A stretch of DNA of 64,000 bases from Nautilus pompilius (Eukaryota > Mollusca > Cephalopoda > Nautilida > Nautilidae), in contig JACATO010000095.1 of the NCBI GenBank assembly GCA_018389105.1, forward strand, positions 3,009,001 through 3,073,000, read 5' to 3'. Positions 46,248-60,018 of this stretch are shown piece by piece. The position numbers and the translations under genes are program-made. Below the pieces are notes generated by a model. That model searched no databases, was not told the origin of the DNA, and worked only from the letters and a program-made list of their open reading frames with translations. Every line of letters starts with the position of its first letter. The stretch's first letter is position 1.

Positions 46248-47739
46248 CTATGTTTGAAAAATAATACATGTTAATTTATTGAAGATCTTTTGAAATTAAT
46301 TATATTATTGACTTACTACAAAGTTGTTTTTTTTTTAATGAAAGATCAAATTAATTCTGTTTATTAGAAGATTTCAGTTTTTCTTTATTAGCCATATTTG
46401 ATGCAAGAAACTGCAAAATTATGAAATATAAATATTTTCTTTTAACTAACTTTTCTCAAGTGGACATTAATAAAGAATTGGTAAATAACCATGAAAATTA
46501 TTGGCAACCAATTTTAAATTTAATGTCTAGCTATCTGTAATAAACTTGGGAAAACTGTCCATCAGAGAAAAGCAATTCCCTGGATGCTTTAGAATGATTA
46601 TAAACAGCACACCAACCACATTAAAAAAGAACCAAAAATTAAAATTATGGGCTGTGGGTGTTGCTGCAGAGAAATAGATGGATAAATGATTTAGTCAGAG
46701 AGATAATATAGGAGTGAAAAATAGTAACTTTACTGGTACAAAAGATAATTTTTGGAAACTCAGCCGAGCCAAAGAGTGAACAAAGACCAAGAAAAAAGGT
46801 TAACTGTGAGTTAGCTGCAGAGAAATAAATCCAAACACAAGCTCAGGGCCAGTGGTTTCTCTAGCTTTTCAATCGACTAATGGTGTCTGCTATTATGCAT
46901 CCACTCACTCTATCCATCCATCCAGAACACCACCAAAGCAGATTTGTCTGACTGGGTAGAAAAGTGTAATCTCAAAATGATGTAGAATTGGTAACCATCT
47001 TACCCAAGGTTTCCAGGAACTGAGATTAGCATCTAGAAAATTGTACTCCATGGACAGGGATGGAAATGATGGAAAAGATGCACACTTATCTGTCTAGACA
47101 ATCTGACACCGCAGCTGTGAAGGTTCTGACAAACTGCCAGGAAATTTAAGCATGTGATCATGATGACTTTCCATCATTAGATTATTGTGTATAGGACATA
47201 TGGAGATGATGAACAAACCAATGATAAAAACTCAAACAAAAATGACTGTAGTCATGTGGAGAGAAAAGAGAAATCATGCATGCATCCCTTCCAAAAAAGC
47301 TTGACTATGGTTGTGATATTTTAAAATCGATTTGTAAAGTAAATGTTAAAAGTTTATAATCTATTCTACTGTTAACAAAAATATGAAATTAAATGAAAAT
47401 TTTTTATCAACATGAACAATATTTCCCAGTAAAACTTAAGAACATTTATAAAATAACTTTAAATATACTGATATGCAATAACCTCTTGATCATCTCTTTA
47501 AAATTCCTTATTGGGTGGTCTAACATTTGCAACTATTTCCTTGCCTATTCAAAGTGTAAACCAATAAATAAAATTAAACATTAAAAGAGTTACAAATTTA
47601 TGTACATCGCCATTTTGTAATATTACAAAACTAGAGTGTACAACAGAAACTAACTAGATGGTTAATTCAATATTCCACAACCTTGTTGTAAAACTAACTG
47701 TTTCACTGTTGTCATCATCAGTGTTTAGTCTGAAGAAAC
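46248..47739. other. AT-rich noncoding DNA
   Basis: No gene is supported. A somewhat less AT-rich part (46640-47290) repeats gagttagctgcagagaaata-like text (46656 and 46813) and may be an old unrecognised repeat. Confidence 0.45.
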
Positions 47740-47912
47740 ACTTTTTGGTGTGTAAGATATTTATCTGCAGCAGAGGTTTGCATCTGTTGTTTCTATTTTT
47801 TTGGATACCACAACTGGATGGATTTGGTTTTGAAAATAAGCTGTTGGTTGCCAGGTCTTTTTTGAATGTATTTTTTTAGATCAATACTTTAGCCCACTGA
47901 GCAATTAGTTAG
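47740..47912 (-). mobile_element. SINE fragment, minus orientation
   Basis: It contains gttggttgccaggtcttttt and, at its right end, tttagcccactgagcaatta. On the minus strand this reads as an A-box-like head (ctcagtgggctaaagtattg). It matches the fragment at 44.5 kb. Confidence 0.45.
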
Positions 47913-48404
47913 TACTTTTTTAAGGATATTTAAATCTTCAATTTACTTCAGAGGGATGCCCAGATTCTACTGACATCAATATTAGGTTGACTCAGTTTTT
48001 GGGCTACAGAGCCACACGTTGCTTGTTTCTTTTGCTTTCTATTCATAGTTGCACTGCTCACAATTGATGGCTGACTGAACCACAGCAAGGTGGGAGAGAA
48101 ATAACCCAAGATAACCAAGGTGAAATGACTTGTCACTATTGATTATAATAGATTACCAATAAGGTTTATAGAAACTTGGTAAAAAAAAAAAAAAAAAACT
48201 TTGAAAAATTAGATAGGAAAAGCTGTGCTAAAATTTTTTATAAAAAATACAAAAATAAAATTACAGATCAACAATCGAAATGTTGCATAAAAACAAATCA
48301 ATCTGCTCTGACAGTGTGGAGCATCTTTTTAACATCTGTGCCAAACATGCATTAAAAGTTACTGCAACACTTTTTTTCATCTTGTGAAGCCTAAAGGATG
48401 AGCA

Positions 48405-48625
48405 AACTGCCTGGCATGCATCATTCATGTTGCCTTGTCTCCCCTCCCCCAGGATAATCCTGTCCTACCATCAAACAGACCCACTGGAAGGACCCCAGCA
48501 TGGTGGCTGCTTGGGCTGCATGCTGCTGACAGGGAGCTTTGCTAAACTAGTGTTTGTCTGGCTTAGAGGAACAGAAGGCTTCTCCCTGAGAGAGGAGAAT
48601 GGACCAGAACGCCCAGCTTGACAAG
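48405..48625 (+). other. GC-rich block with a splice-acceptor-like start
   Basis: The string tgccttgtctcccctcccccag is a textbook-like pyrimidine tract plus AG. The following bases are open in one frame to a TGA at 48619-48621 and include TDPLEGPQHGGCLGCML. The base composition is far above that of the flanks. It could be an exon, a promoter-like or conserved noncoding block, or part of a GC-rich repeat. No family is recognised. Confidence 0.25.
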
Positions 48626-49646
48626 TCTTTATGTACTTTCGACTCGTTTGCAGTGAGTCAATCATTCTTGTCTTATGCAATTCCTTAATGGAACTTCTTA
48701 TGCCACAAGATAAACTTAAGAGCCGAAACATATATACAGTATGCATAAAATATAGTAATGTGCTATATCGTATTCATAAATATTCAGTGTAGCTCCATTT
48801 CCTCTCATACAAAACATCTAATCCATTTCCTCCCAACAAAACAGCCCAAAGCACAACAATAATTCTGCATGACAGAAACAATTTCCAGCAGTAATAGGAA
48901 CATGGTCAAAAGCTCTGAGCAGCTGGAGCATAGAACAATAGAAATGTCACTGACACGTAAAGAAAATAATACCTCAGCACATTAGTCGTGTCCTATTTTC
49001 TCCCAGTGTCATAATTTATATCATTTCTATCTACTTTTCCTCATTTTGTTTAATTGTGTAATGACTCTTATGTCATCTTTTGTGCTGATAATTATTAATC
49101 CTTTGTTTAATCTCAACCTTAAACAAACCAGAGTTCCTAGATTCAAATTACACTATTTTAAAACACCTTCTGCAACAATGGCACCACCATCACCAAGATT
49201 AGCAATCCATTTTTTCCCCACACCGATGATGGTCTTTAAAAGTTAGAACGCAATGTCATGAGTTATTACCAAGAATACACTCACAGTAATTACTGGAATA
49301 TATCAATATACGTGTACAATAACAATTAATGTTGGTTAAGCTAGCATAACCTCTGATTCTAGGAAATTAATCACAACTTGCTACAGTGAAGTGATTGCTT
49401 AACATCTCTGATGAAATACCAGTTGTAATGAAGTAAAATTTCAGCTTCTTCAAGTTTGTTAAAAGAGTCTATCTTTTAATTTACTTTGTTTAAAAAGATT
49501 AATGTGAACCAAAAAAAAAAGTCTTAAGTTGTTTAGGAAATGATAAGTCATCAGCAATCAAGAACAAGAAATCTGCCATGTAATTATCTTGTTCATTTAA
49601 TAATAGCCAGCAGTGAATAGAAAAGAACAAGGAACTGATAAATTAG
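48626..49646. other. Noncoding DNA, moderately AT-rich
   Basis: The section at about 48780-48990 is more complex and less repetitive than typical spacer and might hold regulatory sequence. No motif cluster is strong enough to name. Confidence 0.4.
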
Positions 49647-49739
49647 TCACCACAGTTGATATTTTCTGCAGGCTTCTAAATGCTGGTACACTGCCCACAT
49701 GTTGCCATATTCATCATTGAACAGTGATGCATTTCCTGC
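49647..49739 (-). other. Possible terminal coding exon on the minus strand
   Basis: Reading the minus strand, a pyrimidine-rich stretch (cctctttttttgtgtttaag) ends in AG just before position 49739. The next 30 codons are open (AGNASLFNDEYGNMWAVYQH then LEACRKYQLW) and end with TGA at 49649-49647. The residue mix is protein-like and complex, unlike the low-complexity frames around it. The exon would start in phase 0, which matches the donor of the candidate at 61111-61197 upstream on this strand. I recognise no family. Confidence 0.3.
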
Positions 49740-52139
49740 CTTAAACACAAAAAAAGAGGAAAATGAGATTTAATTCCTGCCAAAGCTCTTATTTGTGCCA
49801 TCAAACATGCACATTTAAACAAAAATAAAGACGACCTGCAGTAACAAAATGATATGTCATGTATGGTATAATATGAGAACTGGTCTGCTTCTGTAATGAA
49901 ATGAGTCTGATAAGAATGCCATGAGGTGTTGGTGTAGTCAAATATTCGAATTTCTTCTTTCATCAAGTATCTGTTGAATGTTTTATAACAGCACATCAGG
50001 GCCTCATCTAAAGCTGTCTATTTCAGCATATCTACTTAAATAATTTCTCTCAAAATTCTCTTGGACAAGATGAAAACAAAAAAGAAAGTTTGCATGTTGT
50101 GTGCTATCTTCCTGCATTTTCTCAAAAATGCTGAAGAGGACAACACATAAGAACCTGAGTAAATTACTTGGATATTCCGTAGGAACCATAGGTATTGCTC
50201 TTCTAGCTAAAAATACAATTGTTATTTCTGTTTCTTTTTCAGGGATAGAAATAACCAAAATGATATAGATTACTGATGTGACAAAATACTGATCAATGCA
50301 CCCCCCAGTTTGTAATTATACTGAAACTTAGTCACTTGAGCTATGTTCAACTGTAAGTGTATGAAACTATTTATAAAATTAAAGTCTACGCTATCCTTAC
50401 ACTAAAAGGTTCAAAGTCTTATTTAACATCTGATCCTCTTCTTTTTACCATTAAGTTTACTGAAAAGTGTAGTTGCTCGTTTCACACCAGATTTGCTCAA
50501 GGCAAATACCAATCAGAAGAGTTCTTCATTACGTTAGCTAAAATAGCAGTACACCAGTGCAGGTTATTGCATCCATTGTTATGTAATCACTTTCCCTCCC
50601 TAGCTTAGTCTTCTGGGTTTTAGTATTAAGCATAAAAAAGTGCAGTATACTGTATTCAAGTATATGCTATATGATATAAGAGCACAGTGCACATAGTATC
50701 TATAGTTCATTTTGTGAAAAGGTAAAATTTAGTTCAGAAAAAATGTTATAACTTTCTTAACAAGGTTAACATTGATAATTTCATTACGTATCATTCAATG
50801 AAAGCTTTTTTCTCTCTCTAAACCTCTATCAGTTCATCTGTCATTAGCATGCAAACTAAAAACTGAGAGAATGTCCACAGCAAGTATGAAAGTCTTATGT
50901 TTGTCAAAACAATATCACTGTTTAACAACCTTTTTTTGCCAGTGCATTAAAACCAGCTTCGCTGGGGAGGTTATCTTTTAGTGACTTTGATCAGACCAAG
51001 AAAGATAAACATGGAAAAAATCCCCTATAGCAACAGGTGAGCGCTATAAAGAATAGTGCCAGGAAAAAGGCAAAGAAAATTATCCTGAGAGAAGTTACCA
51101 AAGATGATTTACTGGGAAGTGGTCAGGTATTCTTCAACTACAACTGCATAGTAACGTGTCAGTTGGTAAGATGCAGATGTGTAAAATACAGAAGAGTGCA
51201 ATAGTAAATGCCACAGTCGTCATCTTAGCTCAAATAAGTAAATTAGCATGTGTAAGAAATTTAATTGATTATCTTAAATATTTACTTTCTGACAACTGAT
51301 GTTACAGCCTTTAATTTATATGTACGTTAAATATGAACAATAAAATCATTTTAATAAAAAGATTGTTTGGAAATCATGGTTTATGAAATCTTGCAGTTTA
51401 TACAAATTGTGTACCTTGAAATTTTCATAGTTATTATATGACAAATAGTATAAACTCTGACACATATATGAAATAATAACTTTAACACTTCTATAAGGAA
51501 AAAGAAAATTCACTGCTATTATTCACATATGTAAATATTAGCAGTGAAACCAACCACTACTGTATTTAATAGCTAACTATTTAAACAGCTGAAAATTCTC
51601 TGATATTGTATACTATAGCAGATTGTACACACTAGTGGTAATATATGTAAGTCAGGCCACTTGCATAAATAGATACATCACTTTCCTGGAGGTTGTATAA
51701 ACCATAGCAGCTTCTCACCTCCTTGTAAAATCTAAACTAGACTAGCTCATTCTATGCTAAGTTAATCCACCACTCCACACAGTAAACAATGTTGTGAATT
51801 AACAAGACTGATGGATAAATGATGAACGTCTTGAAATGACTGATTTTATACTTTGAAAATAGAATTTTTAAATACTGCAGCAATTCATAATAAATGCTGC
51901 CTATCAATAGGAGATAATCAAACAAACATTTCAGACAGAAACCTGATTTTTACATTTCTAGAAATTTTCATCAGGTTGTATTCATTAAAAAATAAATTTC
52001 TTTTGTGGAATTATATGTACACCAGTTCCCAAATGAAGCAGATTTTGGACTACAAAGAGAGTAGTGTAAAGGACCCACAGCCTTCGTGTGGTGGAGTACA
52101 CCACACCAACAAGCAGAATTGTACACATTTGAAGTAAAG
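49740..52139. other. AT-rich noncoding DNA
   Basis: If the minus-strand exon at 49.65-49.74 kb is real, this is intron. No gene or named repeat is seen. Confidence 0.45.
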
Positions 52140-52680
52140 CGAACTGCTCCTTCAGCTGGTTGGCACAGAGTGCTCTTGTAGACAGATGGCTAATAGGATT
52201 GGCAACAATAAACAGCTTACTGGAGTTACTTAACTTGGGCCAGATGATGGAGCCACAATGATCAATAACATGGCAGAGCAGAACAAGTATTTTATTTTCA
52301 TGAAGGGAAGCGAGTGATCTGTCATTGCAGAGACTGACTGTCAGTTTATATTGACTGAATCATTAAACACCCTGTTGCATAGGTAGGAAAATTAATTATT
52401 TCACTTCATTTACCACTGCGGCCTCTCCTGTCTCCCTGCATCCAACATGATGAGGGAAAAACAAATAGAGGACACAAGTTAATTGTCCATGTAGAATGTT
52501 TGACTATACATTGTGAAAACATTGGGACCCTGCTGTAGCCTTTATTTTTATGTCTAATTTTTCTGTGGACATGGGCTGATGTCAGCAATTTCCATTTTTT
52601 ATCTAACACATCAACAGAAGTGAACGCCCAAATGCAGTGCCACAATGATATTGGCAGCATATGAGCACTTCAACAACAAA
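52140..52680. other. Complex noncoding block, possible regulatory element
   Basis: This stretch is of higher complexity than its surroundings and has few homopolymers. It includes taccactgcggcctctcctg near 52409, whose ACCACTGCGG resembles a RUNX-type binding site. No coding frame is convincing. Assigning it as a conserved noncoding element is a guess from texture only. Confidence 0.2.
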
Positions 52681-54269
52681 CTTTATGGCAGAAACATTTT
52701 TTTTTAATAGGGTAATTTATACCAAATATGGCACATCAAATATACTGAGCATTCCCACTTTTAGACATAATGAAGTATACAAACCATGGGACACAAAGTT
52801 GGGAAAAATAAAATTAATCTTGTGTTGTGAAACATGTATCAATTAATGGGATGGTGAGTGGCTTAGACTCAAGCAATTAAAATACAAAGTATGCAAGCAG
52901 ATAAAAATAGTATTTTGCATGTTGTAATCAAAGCACCGTCTTACAAATGCTTTGTATTAAGAAATGGAAGAGAGGAGGAGGAGGAGAAGAGTGTTTCTCA
53001 CATCATTTATTGAAGTTCTGCTGTGGCAAGATGGTCTGCTGCTGACATATTCCTGAAATTAATAATGGAAGCTCTAATACTCACACGGCTTTGACTAGAA
53101 AAAAAAAATTAATTAAAAATTTTTCATGAACTGATAGACCACCTATGATCCCAAAGAAAAGGAGCAAGGATCACTAATGGGATTCTTGTCACGTGTTAGG
53201 GTATTACCAGACATAGTATTTATACCAAAATGAATTTACAGAAAAGTTTGTTTGACAAATCAAATTAAATTATTGTATTATTCAATTTTCTTCTATTCTT
53301 ATTTCAGTTGATATGGGTATTCAAACTGCATCTCCCAAAGTCTCATGATTAAGTTTGTTTTTTGTTTTTTTAAAATTAATTCTCCTATATAAAATTCTTT
53401 GGCTATTTGACAAATTAAACTGACATAAATTTAACTAAAACAAACTCTAATTGTATTATTTAAAAAAATTGTAAAAATTAAATACTCATTAAAAATAACA
53501 ATTAAAAATTCTAATTAAAATCCTGGACTTTAGAAAAGATATATATAATGCCAATTGGTTTTAAATTTTAAAAAGTTACATTTTTTATTAATGTAAGAGG
53601 CATCCCACTAATACACAATAACCAACTATATTTATATGAAAGCAGATTCATAATAAAGTTTGGTTTCAATGTATTTGCAATGTCTAGTGTTGTAAGTGGC
53701 ATGAGACATTGATCAAACCTTTAATCTACTGTACTAGATTTATAGAATGCAGGTCATTTTGCTCACAAACTTTGACCACTTTACAACCTTACACCATCTG
53801 CTAGCCTATCTGAGATCTACTAATCCTTTAAATGGAGCTCCAATCACCTCAGAACTTGGTACTGAGGAAGGTGATACCAAAAGTGGGTGAAAACTGGATT
53901 ACTGGGTGAAAATCCAAGCAGAATAGGTTGGTGAAGACGAATGAAAATAATCATGGCACTAACCAGGCCACAGATGTATGGGAAAACTAAATCATCGCTG
54001 CAACTTTAACAAGTACGTTTGCTACAAGTTACTTACTGTACAGTCTGCTTTTGGTGGAAAGGAAAGAATGGGCTTCACTTTTCATGTTCAAAACAAAATA
54101 GCCAGCACCACTAAGAAGTTAGCCAAAACCTGTGCAGGACTCGATAAAATTTTCAGCCTAGATCAAAAATTTAATCAATTAAAAGACTAAAGTTAGAAGA
54201 TGACATGCCAGTTTAATGTATAAATGCTACTGATGTTGTTGTTATCATGTCATCTGAAGGCTATGGGGT
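52681..54269. other. AT-rich noncoding DNA
   Basis: No gene or identified repeat is seen. It contains very AT-rich parts around 53380-53600. Confidence 0.55.
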
Positions 54270-54474
54270 CCAATTTCTTCTGACCTAATAAATCAACCAA
54301 AAGTCTCTACTAGAACTCTTCATTTTAGATGTGGGAGGAAAGCACACAGCTAGCTGGGGACATGGCAGTGAGAGTCACCAAACAGGGATGCTCTGCACAA
54401 AATGTAAACTCAAGATCTCAATCTTACCAGTCCAGTAGACTAACCACTATACTATCATGCCACCTGGTATTACT
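54270..54474 (-). mobile_element. tRNA-derived SINE, minus orientation
   Basis: The body motif tagaactcttcattttagat then gtgggaggaaagcacac is followed at the right end by ccagtagactaaccactata. Read in reverse this gives the tRNA-like head ggtggcatgatagtatagtg then gttagtctactgg. It is the clearest copy of the family that also occurs near 11.1, 46.1 and 63.5 kb. Confidence 0.6.
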
Positions 54475-55719
54475 GCTAACTATCAGATGTCATCTCTTAA
54501 TTCCAGTCCCTGTATACCAGATGTTAAGCAGGGTGATGCTAGCTACTAATCTTTCAGAAATGAAAGGTCACACATAATCCAGCCTCACTGCATTGACAAT
54601 CAATCCATGTTTGAACACGTCAGTGCACTTTGTTGTTTCTTTGGTGAGTTTTTTTTTTCAACAATAAGGAGACAGTTTATAACGGACTCTTGAACTCACG
54701 TGGTCTTCTCCCATCTAGAGATGCAAACCTAATCTTCAGAGATGGATGCTCAATAACTCTAGCTGCTACTCCTACATTCACTTTCTAAAGATGAACAAAT
54801 CTGTTTCTCTATCTGCAGATCAAACAACAACATTTTGAGAAATAATGTAATTTCTGTCTTTTTTAAAATTGAAAGAAAAAGGAAAAACAGCATCATGGTC
54901 ATTAAAAAGGATCCCCTGGCTATATAGAATATGCAGTGATCTACAAACAAAAACAAAAATATATCTACAAACATTTTGATTCTGCCAAAAAGAAATCAGT
55001 CTAATTTGAAGAATTTTGACTGTTTGATTTTGTATAAAGTTTCGTTGGATTTTTATTTTTTAAAAGTTTTTCATCTTAACATTTACTAATGCACTCAAGA
55101 AAGGAAATAAGGCAAACTTTCCAGGTGCCCCCTCTATTTATATTTTTTCTATGAAATTTGATGCCTGAAATCAGGTGAATTAACGAACAATGTAATAACA
55201 AAATCCACAGATGTTAGGGAATGTCAGGTAATGTAGCTAATGAAACAAGAGATAAATCTAAATAACACTACTTATAAACAATAAAGGTTTGTATGGGTTT
55301 TTTCTTTATTTAAAAAAAAAAAAGATTATCTGGAATGAAATATACAATAGTGCCATGGCAAGGAGAGCCAGTTGTAGTCATAGCAAAAGTTTGATGGTAA
55401 TGGTGTAAGTCAAAAATGCTATGGTTGATATGTCACTATTCCTAGATGTGCTTCTGTCACCACAATGAATTGAAAGCCAAATTGTACACAAAATGGAAGC
55501 CAAAAAAATAACTGCCTTGTGACTTTGATACTCAACTGAACAAAATGACTTCATATCCTATTTGGAGATTGAGAATGAGTCAGTCTATTTTGGATGAAAG
55601 ATTTTGTCATGGCTTGATATTAAAAATGTTTTTATAGAAATAGAAATGAAAATGAACCAAATAGACTACAAGCAAATCAGTCGCTTCCACATCTGAAAAT
55701 GAAGATTTATAGTAGGAGC
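54475..55719. other. AT-rich noncoding DNA
   Basis: No gene is seen. T and A runs occur near 54650 and 55310-55323. Confidence 0.55.
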
Positions 55720-55860
55720 TTTCTGTGGTATGTATGTGGCTAACCTCTGCACCCTGTTATCCTCTGCTTGGTTTAGGTAACTGACACCAGGGGGTTTACT
55801 CTTGTGGATGCCTTATGAGCCAGAGTCAGCATGTGAGTTCCAAAAAAAAAAAAAAAAAAA
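55720..55860 (+). repeat. Dispersed repeat ending in poly(A), copy 1
   Basis: It shares with 62320-62425 the phrases ggctaacctctgcaccctgt, tatcctctgcttggtttagg and actgacaccaggggg in the same order. It ends in a run of about 19 A, as expected for a retroposed element. The family is not recognised. Confidence 0.6.
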
Positions 55861-56208
55861 GATTTAGTAATTATGGAAAGTGTAAATTAATTAAAAATTG
55901 AATTGGCAGTGTTTCTCTTTGCATAAGCCATGATGGCTTTCTGCCTCATTGTAACTATTTAAAATAAAACTAAATAAGAAAATATTTTCTTTATTGCAGA
56001 TTTTAGAGACTATTAAAATATAAAGAAAAACTGCTGTGATTTAACAGGCGCAGACATTCTAAATTGTTCTTAATAAAATCTTTATAAAACATGGATCATA
56101 AATATGATTTTAAAACTACTATGTAATGCTATGCTGAACAACAGTGTCAAATAACATGCTGTTATCTTGTTTATTTTAACAGTTTTTATTGTTTATTTGC
56201 TCTAACAG

Positions 56209-56376
56209 CTTCAACTCCCTGAAAACCAGAAAGAGCAGCTCCTATCAGTTGACCATCAATGTAAATTCTTTCTCAAATACAACCCCACTAGTTCTCCTGA
56301 GTGGTGGATGTCTGAGTGCGCAGTGCACCAGCCTGTTATGGCTTTTTGCTCTTCTGTACCATTTCATCTGCATTAG
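56209..56376 (+). other. Possible exon, plus strand
   Basis: After an acceptor-like stretch (gtttatttgctctaacag), 55 codons are open, beginning LQLPENQKEQLLSVDHQCKF and ending with TAG at 56374-56376. The segment is less AT-rich than the flanks. There is no known family match and no convincing partner exon, so chance is a real possibility. Confidence 0.2.
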
Positions 56377-59300
56377 CTTTCTCCAGACACTCTAGTATCT
56401 ATAGTTAAACAGGAGAGTTTCTCCTGTTCTGGGCATGATTATAAAATTGGATGTTGAACCTGCCATTGCCCTGAACATCTGAGGTGGAGTCACTTGCAGA
56501 GGGCTGAGAAAGTACAAGATAAATCGACTCAAACTGTTTTCACTTAATTCATTGAGCAGGTGCATCACTGAATACAAAGCAGCAACCAAATTAATCTCTC
56601 CCTATCCTTGTTCAAGTAGGCATCAGTTCTATTCTCCCCAGTCCCCAAATCAAAATACAGATAAAATTCTTCTATCTGGTAATCATAAATATCCCTGTTT
56701 TGTTTCTAACCTATTTCTCAAAACTCAGGGCCAGTAACTTGGTACTAAAATATGTAATGTTATTTGAAATATCAGAAAACTTTTAATCAGTTGTGTACCA
56801 TGAGAAGATATATCACACATTAAAAATATTTATAAAAAAAATATTTAAGTTATAGAGTTGACATTTTTGAATGAAAATTCAGCATCTATTATACAAAAGT
56901 TGGCAGGTTGGTGAACAATTTTGAAATATGTTTTTTTTTGGTGTATTTAAGGAAAATTCCAAACATAAGTCAACAGCTTGTGTAGTTCATTGGCTTGGTA
57001 GACACTGCAGCTGCAGACAATTTATTTTACAATTTATCACAGTGACAAAAGAGAGAGTGGTGTTCCTATCTGGCTGCTGGCACTAGCAGATGGTCACATC
57101 TGATGAAATTGCCAATGTTTCGCATTCCAACATATCATAGATTTCAACCCCCCTCTTCTATCCTCCATCCATTTATTGATTGGCATTCAAATCTTTATAT
57201 ACCTTCATTCATCAATAATTGATAACAAATAGGTTATGGTATCAATGCCATGTTACCCTGACTGGCATGGTTCCAGAACAAATCTCAACTTCCTCTTGAG
57301 ATCTTTGAAGAATATGAAACAAAACCTGCTACATTTTTATCTTTTTTTTTTTATTTAAAATTTTTTTTGTTGCTTTTCTCATCCTTTTAGTAATACATTT
57401 CCCAGCTTCTGTAGATTACAAATGGTTATACACATTGCTGAGGATTACATTAAAAGGTGCAATTCTACAAGTATTTATTCCTCAATCATCAGCAAATAGC
57501 TTTAAAGGATTAATTCTTTAGCATCTCTTTTTTCTTGGCTGATTAGTTACTAAGGTGATGTGAAATGTCAAAATTAACCTTTTCATTTCTAAAATCTTAA
57601 TCACTTAATGATACCATAATTTACTTTGACAAAGTCAAAAGTCTTTTTTTGCACTGCATTTTCATTCTAGATAGTGAAATTCTAAAACAAATTCCAAAAA
57701 TTCTGTCTAGAATTTACCAGACAACCATTTCTTTACTTTTCGAAGCCAATAATAAATACTAATTTTCCCAAATAAATTCTCTGGAAACCAATACTTTTTC
57801 TCAATTAAATCTTATAGCTTTTCCAATTTTGCTTTTGAAATACTTTTTATATATTTTTAGAAGTTTTACAATTAATTCTGATTCTTTGCACTATTCCTTA
57901 AACAAGCTTAGCTATGATGCATATTTATCAATATTTATTTGCCTGTAAAGCATCTAAATTTTATCAGATACAAAATCTATTAAATAGTGACTTCTAGCCT
58001 CTTAATTATCAAATGATAATGTTAATAAAGTTTCTATTTTTAAAGCAGCAGAAGAAAAAGTAATTAGGTCCTATAATGGATATTGTACCTGTGTATCCTA
58101 CTAATTCATAGACAAAAAATTAAAAGTGACAAATAATATCAGTATGAAACAACTGTGGTAAGAAATTATCTGATTAAATGTTCTCCATAAAATAACTATA
58201 AACAGTAAAATAGTAGCTCTACAAATTTTATCATGGTTCAAGTTTCTATTTTTCTTTAAGTAAAAAAAAAAAAAAAAAAGAGATTCTGTAGACCATCATG
58301 CTCTCTGACAGGAACCAAGGGTGACAGAGTAATTCTCCTGACTGCCAACCACGGTCTGACTTATTTCCTGGAGTCTAATGATCAGATTCTTCATCTTGTA
58401 ACACTTAACAAAAACAAAAGCCCCTGCTAGTTCTTTCAGGAAGAATGCTCCATCCTTGATCAGGATCTGGAAATGGAAATCTAAGCTATGCTTTGGCATC
58501 AAACAATAACAAAGAGTGCTTCACTTTAATGTCTCCCACTCAGGCTGCTGCGAAAGAACGCATCCATAATATGATACGTCCGCATGATTTTAAAGAAAAA
58601 TCTGCAGTTTGCATATTGCTTTCTGATAACTAATAATACTGGTAAAAACAACAGAAAAACATTACAACAACAAAGCCAAAAATTCCACTTCTGGTGTTGC
58701 AGAATCCTCTGACTGCATTGATTTTTGATACATTTTAGATCATTAGTGCAACAAAATGAAACTTGGCATGGTATAGTTATTGATGGCTGCACCATTCACA
58801 AAGCTACATCATATAATAAATTTTGATAACAATAACAGAGCTTAAAGTAGTTACTGAAAGTCTGCCCTTCCTTAGTTTATTCACTATTATTTTTTGAATG
58901 TGACATAAGTCATCCCTCCCCTCCCGCCACCAAAAATATGTAGCTACACTGTGGTATGTATCAAGGTTTGAAGATGGCCAGGCCCTGTAGGAGTGAATGT
59001 AGAAAATGAGAAGGGACACATTTCTGAAACAGCTATTTACGCTACCCCTGCCTGTTAAGTCAATACTGTTAATAGTGCAAACAATTACATAATAAAAACA
59101 ACAATAATCTCAATGATGAAGAACAGTAATCCCCCACCAAAAATAATAAGGCAAACACTCTAAATTACAATAGTAAACGGTCCAACAAATCATTTAGTTG
59201 TTTATAAACTTTACATGTAAAAGAACCCCCCCCAAAAAAACATGCAGAATAAATCAAGAATGTCAGTCTGCACACAATAATTCTATTTAAGAATACTGCA

Positions 59301-60018
59301 GGTATCAGGCTAGAACTTGCACTGATTAATAAATTCATACTAATAATATGGTTTTAAATGAGGTAGGTTCCATTTTATAATACAAAGGGCCATAATTTTA
59401 AAGAAAAGTAGGAGGCTAAAAACCAAACCTCTACCCCATCCTGTTCCTACAGGCATGGAAGCAAACAGAATTTAAGCTTTCCATTAAAATAAAGATGCTG
59501 AGGTAGATCTTGTGTAGAGTGTCTTATTAGGTGGTTCTCTTCCAAAGCATCATTTAGAAGATGCGGCCCAGGTTTGGCACCAATGGAAATGGTACAGGGC
59601 ATTTAACCAGAACAATTGGATGATTTCTTATTCTACACAATTATCAGAAATTAAACTTACTAGTGTTGCAGGTCAAAGTTTATATGAAGTATGTAAATGA
59701 GAAATTAAAATTTTTCAAAGGTAAGGAACACTGTCATTTCAATCTCTCAGGTTACAAAGGCCATAAACTAAAATTGTGAAAGCATCATGGTAGGTTAGAC
59801 ATCCAAAGTAGTTTTCAAGCAAAAGAGTGCTGAACAGTTACTTGGAATAGTCTGCCTAGTGCAGTTGCTGAATGTGAGTGACACAGTGAAAAGAAATGGC
59901 ATAAAAAGGTGGGGGCTTTATGCAAGTTGAAAGACTTCAGATGTTTGTTTCTTGTATTTGTTGGTGTATGGTAAAATGGTAGAACTGGATAAAACATTTT
60001 GGTGGAAGAGTCATTGTA
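56377..60018. other. Long AT-rich noncoding stretch
   Basis: No supported gene. The A run at about 58261-58279, the block at 57050-57180 and the block at 58290-58560 stand out only slightly in composition. Confidence 0.5.

Noticed and set aside
58296-58502. 68-codon minus-strand frame next to a poly(A) run
   Set aside because: The A run is on the plus strand, so it cannot be this frame's tail, and no domain or splice evidence was found.
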